A stretch of 5,797 nt of DNA from an uncultured Collinsella sp. (GCA_900550205.1 URRJ01000112.1:1-5797); one strand, 5' to 3'. Shown: positions 1 to 5,591, numbered from the stretch's first letter. Numbers and translations: made by a program. Notes: generated by a model not told the origin, from the letters alone.

Positions 1-825
1 CGCGGACTCGCGGGGGAGCGAGCGCACGTCGGCGTCCAGGCTGCGGCAGATCTGGCGCGAGTCGATGACGATGATCTTGCCGGCACGGCGCGCCTCGGCG
101 TAGCCGTCCAGGTGAATCTTGAACCAGCTGTCCTCAAAGGCAGCGTTGTGCGCCATATACGGATACTTCTTCATGAGCTTGAGCAGCTGCTTCTGCAGTT
201 CCTTGTTCTCGCGGAACGGCTTTTTGCCGTCGATGTCGTCCCAGGTAATGTGGTGGATATTCGACAGCGGCACGTCCTCGCCGCGATAGATATCGGGCAG
301 ACCGCAGTAGTGCGCCTCGGCGTCGTGCGGGATGGCGTCGCTCGTGAGGTCCATGATTTCCCAGCCCACGTTGATGATATAGCCGCGCTCGGGCGCACGG
401 CCGGTGGTCTCGATGTCGATGCCCAACACGGTGCCCTGGATGGGCTTGCGGGCGTAGGCCACGCCGAGTGCGTCGCGGTCGCCGCGGATCTCGCGCATGA
501 CCGATGCGGCGGTACGCTTTTGCATCTTACCGATGGCCGCGCAGGTGTCGGCATCGGACAGACCACGCGAAAGCGTCGCAGGCGTCACGTTGCGCAGGCG
601 CGCCTCGCCGATCTGGTCGCACAGGTCGCGGTTGCGATCGGCCAGGTCGCGCACGGTGGCAAAGTCGAAGCCGGGATCGCCCTCGGCGGTAAAGTACTCG
701 GTCTCGAGCACCTTGAGGGCCTCCTCGCCCTTCTGGCGCTCGGACTCCATGGCGCCGTGATCGCCGTAGATAAACATGGGAATAAACGGCTGGCGCTCGT
801 ATTCGAGTGCTTGCGATACGTTCAT
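1..825 (-). CDS. DnaQ-like 3'-5' exonuclease family protein, C-terminus missing at window edge
   Basis: Reading leftward from the ATG at 825-823, the frame stays open for 275 codons to base 1, so the 3' end lies outside the window. AAGGAG (minus strand, 837-832) lies 6 bases before the start and supports it. The RNase H-fold exonuclease domain begins near residue 132. Motif ExoI is IDIETTG, with acidic residues D137 and E139. Motif ExoII is HNAAFED at 226-232, where DnaQ relatives usually have HNxxFD, so E231 or D232 supplies the acid. The following VIDSRQICRSL segment fits the strand and helix after ExoII. ExoIII lies beyond the edge, so DEDDh type cannot be confirmed. Residues 1-130 are a charged region that I do not recognise. 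Family knowledge implies metal-dependent 3'-to-5' removal of nucleotides from DNA or RNA, in proofreading, repair or RNA trimming; which applies is unknown. The gene is divergent from the metal permease. Confidence 0.85.
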   Translation of the reverse strand, partial: MNVSQALEYERQPFIPMFIYGDHGAMESERQKGEEALKVLETEYFTAEGDPGFDFATVRDLADRNRDLCDQIGEARLRNVTPATLSRGLSDADTCAAIGKMQKRTAASVMREIRGDRDALGVAYARKPIQGTVLGIDIETTGRAPERGYIINVGWEIMDLTSDAIPHDAEAHYCGLPDIYRGEDVPLSNIHHITWDDIDGKKPFRENKELQKQLLKLMKKYPYMAHNAAFEDSWFKIHLDGYAEARRAGKIIVIDSRQICRSLDADVRSLPRESA

Positions 826-906
826 ATGCTGCTCCTTGGATGGGCCGCGTTGTGCGGCTCGGGTTTGTCGAGTTATGGCGAGAAGATAGTTTACCATGGG
901 CAACTA

Positions 907-934
907 TTGGCATCGCGCCTAGGACAATTACAAT
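907..934 (+). promoter_or_regulatory. Candidate sigma70-type promoter for the metal permease
   Basis: TTGGCA (907-912) and TACAAT (929-934) are separated by 16 bases, close to the housekeeping promoter consensus. Transcription would start near 941, giving a leader of about 55 bases before the permease ATG. The -10 box lies inside the first copy of the direct repeat at 919-964, so a protein binding the repeat could block or modulate this promoter. This was identified by eye only. Confidence 0.45.
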
Positions 935-964
935 ACCCTAGTTGACCGCTAGGACTTTTACAAT
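919..964. repeat. Two-copy 16-bp direct repeat with 30-bp period; candidate operator
   Basis: CTAGGACAATTACAAT (919-934) recurs as CTAGGACTTTTACAAT (949-964). The copies match at 14 of 16 positions and are exactly 30 bp apart, about three helical turns, so both would face the same side of the DNA. CTAGG at 919-923 also forms an inverted repeat with CCTAG at 937-941, with 13 bases between. The arrangement lies between the divergent exonuclease and metal permease genes and overlaps the candidate promoter. This fits a repressor or activator site. No known metalloregulator consensus is recognised. Confidence 0.45.
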
Positions 965-996
965 GCTGCCGAAAGACACGAAAGGTTCCATCCGTC

Positions 997-2085
997 ATGG
1001 ATTTGCTGATTGATATTTTGCTCGACGCCGGCAAGGATACGTTGTCGCTGGTGCCGTTTTTGTTGGTGACGTATTTAGCTCTTGAAACCCTTGAGCACGT
1101 TGCAGGCGACCGCGTTAACGGGGCCATCAAGCGCGCCGGTGCTGCAGGTCCCGTGGTTGGCTCGCTGCTGGGCATGGTGCCGCAGTGCGGATTTTCGGCC
1201 ATGGCAGCAACGCTGTACGCCGGCCGTGTCGTGACGCTGGGTACGCTGGTCGCCGTGTTTCTCTCGACCTCCGACGAGATGTTGCCGCTGTTGCTCGCCG
1301 AGCAAGTTCCCGTGCAGACCATGGCGATGCTGCTCGCCTCGAAGGCGCTGATCGCTCTGGTCACGGGCTTTATCGTGGATGCGGCTATCCGCGGCCTTCG
1401 TCGTAATGCCCGCGCGCATGCGGCTATTCGCCGTACCGTGCTGGGGACCGCGGCCAATCCGGCTCATGTGAACTGCGCGCACGACGACCATACCGGGGGC
1501 GACATCATTGACGAAGTGGCCGAGGCGGGCGTAAGTGTCGATCACATTCATGAGCTGTGCGAGCGCGATCATTGTGGCTGTGACGAGGATGAGGACGAGG
1601 ACGATCACGGGCATGGGCACGAACACGGCCATGAGGGAGAGCATGAACACCATCATGACCACGGTCACTCCCACTCCCACGAGGGCGCGCCCCTCCTGGC
1701 AATCATCCGCAGCGCTATCTCGCACACCGTGCAGGTATCGGTATTCATTTTCCTGGTGACGCTGATTCTGGTCGCCGTGCTCGAGACCTTTGGCGAGTCC
1801 GCAATCGAGCAGTTCCTGCGCGGCAACGAGACGCTCGCTGTCCTGGGTACGGCGCTTGTCGGGCTGATCCCCAATTGCTCGGCCAGCGTGGTCATCACGC
1901 AGCTGTACCTGGAGGGCGCGCTGCAGCTGGCGCCGATGCTCGCCGGTACGCTCATTTCCGCCGGCGTGGGCTACCTGGTCCTGTTCCGCACCAACCGCAG
2001 CGCTCGCGAAAACACCGTGTTCCTGGTCATGATGTACGTTATCGGCGCCGGCTGGGGCCTCATCCTATCCGCCTTCGGCCTCTAA
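997..2085 (+). CDS. ArsP_2/DUF2899-type heavy-metal exporter-like permease with His-rich loop
   Basis: This 362-residue membrane protein probably exports a metal or metalloid ion across the cytoplasmic membrane. Its architecture matches the putative 10-TM heavy-metal exporter family (ArsP_2; members are also annotated as arsenic efflux or putative manganese transporters). Hydrophobic segments lie near residues 14-32, 52-75, 79-100, 107-129, 237-263, 280-301, 308-330 and 340-361. The halves each carry a related motif, VPQCGFS (61-67) and IPNCSAS (291-297), which suggests an internal duplication with Cys64 and Cys294 at equivalent sites. The loop at about 131-235 holds an acidic run (D196-D203) and 16 His between 183 and 228, plus C188, C193 and C195, a likely metal-binding or sensing segment. 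The ATG has CGAAAGG at 979-985, 11 bases upstream, a rather long spacing. The gene has its own candidate promoter and ends at a strong terminator. The true ion (Mn, Zn, Ni/Co or As) cannot be told from sequence. Confidence 0.85.
   Translation: MDLLIDILLDAGKDTLSLVPFLLVTYLALETLEHVAGDRVNGAIKRAGAAGPVVGSLLGMVPQCGFSAMAATLYAGRVVTLGTLVAVFLSTSDEMLPLLLAEQVPVQTMAMLLASKALIALVTGFIVDAAIRGLRRNARAHAAIRRTVLGTAANPAHVNCAHDDHTGGDIIDEVAEAGVSVDHIHELCERDHCGCDEDEDEDDHGHGHEHGHEGEHEHHHDHGHSHSHEGAPLLAIIRSAISHTVQVSVFIFLVTLILVAVLETFGESAIEQFLRGNETLAVLGTALVGLIPNCSASVVITQLYLEGALQLAPMLAGTLISAGVGYLVLFRTNRSARENTVFLVMMYVIGAGWGLILSAFGL
1582..1680 (+). other. Low-complexity acidic/His-rich metal-binding segment of the permease
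   Basis: Within the permease gene, codons 196-228 encode an eight-residue Asp/Glu run followed by alternating His-Gly, His-Glu and His-Ser units. The DNA is correspondingly a simple sequence of GAC/GAG/GAT then CAC/CAT codons. Such stretches are common in the cytosolic loops of zinc, nickel and cobalt transporters. They tend to vary in length between strains. Confidence 0.8.
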
Positions 2086-2097
2086 GTAGGTCTAACA

Positions 2098-2172
2098 AAA
2101 CGGGCTTCAAAATAGCCATGCTCGGTGCCTGCGCAATGCGGCGACGCATGGCATTTTGAAGCCCGTTTTTTT
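2098..2172 (+). terminator. Long-stem Rho-independent terminator after the metal permease, probably bidirectional
   Basis: Arm 2098-2113 pairs perfectly with 2153-2168 (16 bp), and 2115-2121 pairs with 2146-2152 (7 bp). Only A2114 is bulged, giving a 23-bp stem with a 24-base apical loop (2122-2145). A seven-T run (2166-2172) follows on the plus strand. On the minus strand the stem is followed by TTTTGTT, so it may also stop leftward transcription. It begins about 12 bases after the permease stop codon. Confidence 0.9.
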
Positions 2173-2199
2173 GAGTCATGGATTCCGAGCGCTCATACC

Positions 2200-2247
2200 G
2201 CCCAAAACAAAAGGTAGATTTCCGGGCATATCCCAAAAATCTACCTT
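2200..2247 (-). terminator. Rho-independent terminator of the DUF308/YaiI operon
   Basis: On the minus strand AAGGTAGATTT (2247-2237) pairs with AAATCTACCTT (2221-2211), an 11-bp perfect stem. GGG/CCC pairs extend it inside the loop. It is followed by TTGTTTT (2210-2204). The stem starts two bases after the YaiI-family stop codon (TAA, 2252-2250). Polarity of the T-rich tail assigns it to leftward transcription. Confidence 0.85.
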
Positions 2248-2249
2248 GG

Positions 2250-2732
2250 TTAGCGCAGCAGCTCGGTGAGGTTGCGCTTAAAGCGAGCGCGGTCTTCGCT
2301 GGTGAAAGCTGCCGGTCCGCGGGTGCGACCGCCGGCGCGACGCACCTTCTTTTCCTCGTGACGAATAAACAGCTGCATGTCGATGGTCGCCTTGTCGTAC
2401 ACGCGCCCGCGCACACCGATTGCGACGGCATCGCGGCCGAGCACCATGCTCGCCAGGCCAATGTCCTGCGTCACGACCACGTCGCCCGCCTGCAGGCGTT
2501 CGACAATGGCGAAGTCGGCACTATCGGCGCCCACGCTCACATCGAGCGTGGTGACCCAAAAGCCGCGTCGCGCGTGCTCGGCATCGCGCGGATCGTCACG
2601 GCGAATGTGGCGTTCCAGGTTTTGCGTGCTGTTGCCGGCGATAACCACGGCAACGCCCGCCCGCCGCGCGCAGTCGATTGACTCGCGCGTAACCGGGCAG
2701 GCGTCGGCATCAATAAAGAGCGTTCTTGGCAT
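2250..2732 (-). CDS. YaiI/YqxD family (UPF0178, DUF188) protein
   Basis: The 160-residue product carries the family hallmarks throughout. These are FIDADACPV (6-14), GADSADFAI (68-76), GDVVVTQDIGLAS (82-94), a VRGRVYD segment, RHEEKKVRRAGGRTRG, and a C-terminal FTSEDRARFKRNL. Conserved acidic residues (D8, D10, D70, D73, D89) resemble the metal-binding acids of PIN-like nucleases. Family members are therefore suspected RNA- or DNA-processing enzymes, but no activity is firmly established. The length is typical, so the gene looks intact. Its ATG directly abuts the TAG of the upstream DUF308 gene, and I see no convincing ribosome binding site of its own. Translation probably depends on ribosomes finishing the upstream gene. 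It ends at the terminator at 2247-2200. The family assignment is secure; the biological role is not. Confidence 0.93.
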   Translation of the reverse strand: MPRTLFIDADACPVTRESIDCARRAGVAVVIAGNSTQNLERHIRRDDPRDAEHARRGFWVTTLDVSVGADSADFAIVERLQAGDVVVTQDIGLASMVLGRDAVAIGVRGRVYDKATIDMQLFIRHEEKKVRRAGGRTRGPAAFTSEDRARFKRNLTELLR

Positions 2733-3335
2733 CTAGTGCACCAGTTTGCCAAACTGAATGGCGCGGACAATGAGCGTCACGCCAAACACCAGGAGCGCGG
2801 CGCCGCTAAAGTTGACGAGCATCTTTGCCGACCACAGCGGATAGATAAACACGAACATGCCGGCGATGATGGAGAGCGCGCCGCTCAGGATGGCGAGGCC
2901 GCGGTTAGACGAAAGCTCGGACTCCAGAATGGACATGACACCTTCGACAATCCAGCCAAAGCCAGCCACGACCACCACGAGCGTGGTGAGCGTTGCGGTC
3001 GAGAAGGCCTGATTGCGCAGGATTATGACGCCGCCCAGAATGATGAGCAGGTTGGAGATGATGCTCGTCACGCGCCAGCCGGCGGGCAGCAGCGGCTCAA
3101 AAATGGCGGTGAACAGCCTAATGGCTGCTGTGATTATAAAGTAGACGCCCAGGACAGTCGTCAGGAAGATGAGGGACTTGGCGGGCGCAAACAGCAGCGC
3201 GATGCCGGCGATGAGCGCGATGACACCCGTGATGGCGTAGATCCAACGCACGGCCTTGATTGCCTTGCCTGCCATGCTTTTCTCGTCAAATCCAAATAGG
3301 TTCGACTGCTGGTCATCGTTCTTAAAGATGCCCAT
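2733..3335 (-). CDS. HdeD/DUF308 family six-helix membrane protein
   Basis: The 200-residue product has a polar N-terminus (1-27) followed by six hydrophobic helices near residues 31-50, 55-77, 90-107, 113-134, 146-166 and 172-192. They form three hairpin pairs with repeated Gly/Ala/Ile/Leu patterns, including ITGVIALIAGIALLFAP (35-51) and LSGALSIIAGMFVFIYP (150-166). This repeat style is typical of DUF308/HdeD proteins. The E. coli member HdeD is linked to acid resistance at high cell density, but function in other bacteria is unknown, so an envelope or stress role here is inference. AAGGAG (minus strand, 3346-3341) precedes the ATG by 5 bases and gives strong start support. It is the first gene of a two-gene operon with the YaiI-family gene, the TAG being followed immediately by the next ATG. 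A 261-bp intergenic region separates it from the divergent nitroreductase. Confidence 0.9.
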   Translation of the reverse strand: MGIFKNDDQQSNLFGFDEKSMAGKAIKAVRWIYAITGVIALIAGIALLFAPAKSLIFLTTVLGVYFIITAAIRLFTAIFEPLLPAGWRVTSIISNLLIILGGVIILRNQAFSTATLTTLVVVVAGFGWIVEGVMSILESELSSNRGLAILSGALSIIAGMFVFIYPLWSAKMLVNFSGAALLVFGVTLIVRAIQFGKLVH

Positions 3336-3596
3336 AATGTCTCCTTTCCGTGCGGCGTTTGCCGTGATCGTTGTTTTTGCGGCGTATGCCGCAGCTGCTG
3401 CAACAAGTATCGCCCAAGGGCGCTGGCGTATGGGCCGGGGAGGGCGAATTGCCGCCCCATCTTCCCGAATTGTTACTTTTGTCCCCGCTTTAGTGGAGAG
3501 TATTCAACAGCTGTGGAACATTATGCCGTTGAGTGTAATTGCATACGTTTTGGGTTAGATTCTCCTAAGAACAATTGTCTTTTATTGGGGGTCCCT
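3336..3596. other. Divergent intergenic region between DUF308 and nitroreductase genes
   Basis: I see no convincing gene here. The half nearest the DUF308 gene is GC-rich with several short hairpins: TGCGGC/GCCGCA (3378-3393), CGCCC/GGGCG (3411-3422) and an imperfect GGGG/CCCC stem around 3437-3458. These could structure the DUF308 mRNA leader. The half nearest the nitroreductase is AT-richer and probably holds its promoter: TTAGAT (3555-3560) could be a -10 box, but its best -35 (TTGAGT, 3529-3534) is 20 bases away. TTGTCC (3479-3484) with TATTCA (3501-3506) at 16 bases is another weak option. No promoter call is firm. Confidence 0.4.
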
Positions 3597-4268
3597 ATGA
3601 ACGAAGCTGTTCCCGCGGCGCCGTCGAGTGCGGAGTCGATGGCAAAGCAGGGTTGCGAAAAGCTCGGCTTGGATACGTTTGATGCGCTGGTTCGCCGTGC
3701 CCGTACGTGCCGTCGCTTTGACGAGTCCATGCGCGTGCCGCGTGAGTTTTTGCTCGAGCTGGCGGAGCTGGCGCACCTGACCCCGTGTGGTGCCAATGCT
3801 CAGCGTCTTCGTTTTCATGTGGTGAGCGGTGCCGAGGACTGCGCGCGTGTGTTTGACGAGCTCGCATGGGCCGGCGCGCTTAAGGATTGGCCGGGTCCTG
3901 CCGAGGGCGAGCGCCCGACCGGCTACATCGCGATTCTGGCCGAGCGCACCGTTCCGGGCAAGCCTGCCGCTCCCATTACCGAGGTCGACACGGGCATTGC
4001 CGCGCAGACGATGATGCTCGCCGCCCGCAGCGCCACGCCCGAGGTGGCAGCCTGTATGTTCAAGGCCTTTACGCCCCATGCGATTGATGCCATGGGGCTC
4101 GATAGCGACAAGTATGAGCTCAGGCTGATCATGGCCTTTGGCGTTCCGGCCGAGACGCAGACGATCGATGCGATCGATTCCAACCCCGACGGCTCAATTA
4201 ATTACTGGCGTGACGAGGCACAGGTGCACCACGTGCCCAAGCGTCCGCTCGCCGACGTACTGGTGTAG
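3597..4268 (+). CDS. Nitroreductase family protein (FMN-dependent oxidoreductase)
   Basis: With the ATG at 3597 the product is 223 residues, normal for a nitroreductase. RTCRRFDE (37-44) matches the N-terminal phosphate-contacting Arg motif of the FMN site. TPCGANAQRLRF (62-73) corresponds to the family's S/TPxxxNxQxWxF substrate and FMN loop, with Leu where Trp is common. DTGIAAQTMMLAA (131-143) is the conserved dimer and FMN helix, and AFGVPAE (180-186) the terminal strand. Family members are cytosolic dimers that use NAD(P)H through FMN to reduce nitroaromatics, quinones or other electron acceptors; the natural substrate is unknown. The upstream ATG at 3513 would add 28 residues unlike the family and lacks a clear ribosome binding site. 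TTGGGGGT (3585-3592) lies just before 3597, though it is not an ideal Shine-Dalgarno. The ATG at 3639 is another possible start. No U-rich terminator follows, so read-through into the phosphatase genes is possible. Confidence 0.88.
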   Translation: MNEAVPAAPSSAESMAKQGCEKLGLDTFDALVRRARTCRRFDESMRVPREFLLELAELAHLTPCGANAQRLRFHVVSGAEDCARVFDELAWAGALKDWPGPAEGERPTGYIAILAERTVPGKPAAPITEVDTGIAAQTMMLAARSATPEVAACMFKAFTPHAIDAMGLDSDKYELRLIMAFGVPAETQTIDAIDSNPDGSINYWRDEAQVHHVPKRPLADVLV

Positions 4269-4300
4269 TTGAGCGTCGCCACGGCGTGATTCGGCGGTAA

Positions 4301-4335
4301 ACCACCACAAAGGTGCCTGTCCCCTTTGTGGTGGT
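4301..4335. repeat. Palindromic REP-like element before the first histidine phosphatase
   Basis: ACCACCACAAAGG (4301-4313) and CCTTTGTGGTGGT (4323-4335) are perfect 13-bp inverted arms around the 9-base loop TGCCTGTCC. No T-tract follows on either strand, so it does not look like a simple terminator. The core around the loop (GGTGCCTGTCCCC) resembles dispersed intergenic palindromes seen in many bacterial genomes, an impression from memory. It ends only 15 bases before the phosphatase start and a few bases before its ribosome binding site, so in RNA the hairpin could affect translation. Confidence 0.7.
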
Positions 4336-4350
4336 ACGAGGGGAGGGCGT

Positions 4351-4890
4351 GTGGCAGATCTGTATTTGGTGCGGCATGGGCAGACCGAGCTCAATGTGAA
4401 GAACATTTTGCAGGGCTGGCATGATTCGCCACTTACGGCGCGCGGACGCGAGCAAGCGCTGGCGACGCGTGCGGCGTTTGCGGCGCGTGACCTGGCCTTT
4501 GATTACGTGTATTCCTCGCCGTTGGGTCGGGCACGGCGTACGGCCGAGCTTATCGTTGGCGAGGGCCGTTCCATTGCGCTGGTCGACGACCTGCGCGAGT
4601 GGCATTTGGGCTCGTTGGAAGGTACATCAAACCGCGAGATGCCGCCGCAGCCCTGGGGTGAATATCCGGTGGCCTTTGGCGGCGAGTCGGAAGCGCAGCT
4701 CCGGGCGCGTATGGTCGCGGCGCTGTCCCGTATTATGGCCCGGCCGCAGCACAACTGCGTGTTGGCAGTCTCCCACGGCTCTGCCTGCCAGGAGTTTCTT
4801 GAGTACGTGACCGGCGGGGGAGAGCAGCCCGACAACGGCGCCGTGCTTCATTTTGGCTATCGCGACGGGGCGTTTTCGCTCCTTGATTAG
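4351..4890 (+). CDS. Histidine phosphatase family protein (phosphoglycerate mutase-like), first copy
   Basis: The 179-residue product opens with LVRHGQT (6-12), the RHG signature. His9 would carry the phosphohistidine, and R8 and R60 would bind phosphate. E83 in LREWHLGSLEG is the likely proton donor, and H142 in VLAVSHGSA is the second catalytic His. All core residues are present, so it should be an active cytosolic phosphatase. Substrates in this clade range from phosphosugars and phosphoglycerate to cobalamin intermediates (CobC-like), and none can be chosen here. The start is GTG, backed by GGGGAGGG (4340-4347) and by the position of the catalytic motif. A 13-bp-arm palindrome ends just upstream. 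The stop codon is 20 bases before the second, paralogous gene, which indicates one operon. Confidence 0.92.
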   Translation: MADLYLVRHGQTELNVKNILQGWHDSPLTARGREQALATRAAFAARDLAFDYVYSSPLGRARRTAELIVGEGRSIALVDDLREWHLGSLEGTSNREMPPQPWGEYPVAFGGESEAQLRARMVAALSRIMARPQHNCVLAVSHGSACQEFLEYVTGGGEQPDNGAVLHFGYRDGAFSLLD

Positions 4891-4910
4891 TAACGAACGA
4901 AAGGACCCCT

Positions 4911-5546
4911 ATGAGTAAAGACCTGTATCTGGTCCGTCACGGGCAGACGATATTTAACCTCAAGCGCATCATCCAGGGCTGGAGCGACTCGCCGCTCACG
5001 CAGCTTGGTTGCGACCAGGCGGCGCGCGCCGGCATGTTTTTGCGTGCGCGCGGCATTGAGCCCGACCATGCCTACACCTCGACGCTGCATCGCACTGAGC
5101 AGACTATCGCCAACCTGTGGTCGGGCCTTGCCTACGAGCGCCTGGACGGTCTGCGCGAGTGGTTCTTTGGCGACTTTGAAGCCGAGCGCGTGATGCTTAT
5201 GCCCGAGCGCCCGTGGCGCGACTTCTATTGCCAGTTTGGCGGCGAGGGTCAGATGCAGGTGCGTGAGCGCATGGTGGCGACGTTGACCGATCTTATGCGA
5301 CGCCCGGATCACGAGTGCGTGCTCGCGGTGAGCCACGGCTCGGCCATCAAGGAGTTTTTGGACCACGTGAGGGGAGCGGCGGCCGACGAGCGCGAGCGCG
5401 TACCGGGCAACTGTTCGGTGCTGCATTTTGCGTTTGACGATGCGGCCGATACGTTTGACCTGGTCGAAGTCTTTACGCAGGAGGATTACGCGCGCGAGCT
5501 GGGGCTAGAGTCGCTCGTGGCGGCGGCAGGTCCGCAGCGTGGATAA
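4911..5546 (+). CDS. Histidine phosphatase family protein (phosphoglycerate mutase-like), second copy
   Basis: This 211-residue product is a close paralogue of the gene before it. Shared blocks are LYLVRHGQT (5-13), QGWxDSPLT (22-30), LREW (81-84), FGGE (109-112), RMVA (120-123) and CVLAVSHGSA (136-145). Predicted catalytic residues are R9, H10, R61, E83 and H142, all present. It differs in the EG motif after the proton donor, which reads FGDFEAE here against LGSLEGT in the first copy. It also carries about 30 extra C-terminal residues, partly acidic, ending in a Gly/Ala-rich tail. ACGAAAGGA (4897-4905) lies 5 bases before the ATG and is a good ribosome binding site. Co-transcription with the first copy is likely given the 20-bp gap, and a terminator hairpin follows. 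Divergence at substrate-facing positions suggests a related but distinct phosphomonoester substrate, which is inference. Confidence 0.92.
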   Translation: MSKDLYLVRHGQTIFNLKRIIQGWSDSPLTQLGCDQAARAGMFLRARGIEPDHAYTSTLHRTEQTIANLWSGLAYERLDGLREWFFGDFEAERVMLMPERPWRDFYCQFGGEGQMQVRERMVATLTDLMRRPDHECVLAVSHGSAIKEFLDHVRGAAADERERVPGNCSVLHFAFDDAADTFDLVEVFTQEDYARELGLESLVAAAGPQRG

Positions 5547-5591
5547 CGCTGGCGTTGCGGTGCGGTTTGCTGTCGTAATTGTTTGATGCGA

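Noticed and set aside
112..945. 277-residue plus-strand open frame
   Set aside because: It lies antisense to the exonuclease gene, which has clear ExoI and ExoII motifs and a good ribosome binding site. Long antisense frames are expected in GC-rich coding DNA.
942..964. TTGACC (942-947) with TACAAT (959-964) as a promoter
   Set aside because: The spacer is only 11 bases, too short for a sigma70-type promoter; TTGGCA/TACAAT at 907-934 with a 16-base spacer is better.
826..996. yybP-ykoY-type manganese riboswitch before the permease
   Set aside because: The leader from the likely promoter is only about 55 bases and shows no matching multi-stem structure.
1582..1680. Simple-sequence tract as a CRISPR-like or tandem-repeat array
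   Set aside because: The repetition is explained by Asp/Glu and His codons in the permease reading frame; there are no regular repeats and spacers.
2178..2681. 167-residue plus-strand open frame
   Set aside because: It is antisense to the well-recognised YaiI/YqxD family gene and runs through its terminator; its product has no recognisable family.
2736..3299. 187-residue plus-strand open frame
   Set aside because: It is the antisense of the DUF308 gene; the highly polar Asp/Gly/His-rich product is the mirror of hydrophobic codons.
3256..3558. Plus-strand frame with a signal-peptide-like Ala/Val-rich stretch near 3338-3410
   Set aside because: It starts inside the DUF308 gene on the opposite strand, lacks a ribosome binding site and has no family resemblance. 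The hydrophobic stretch is probably chance in GC-rich leader DNA.
3513..3596. Upstream ATG extending the nitroreductase by 28 residues
   Set aside because: The extra residues do not resemble the family, there is no clear ribosome binding site, and the likely promoter would lie inside the extension.
4301..4335. Palindrome as an intrinsic terminator for the nitroreductase gene
   Set aside because: No T-rich tract follows the hairpin in either direction, so it is treated as a REP-like or regulatory element.
4887..5426. 179-residue minus-strand open frame
   Set aside because: It is antisense to the second histidine phosphatase, which has all its catalytic motifs.
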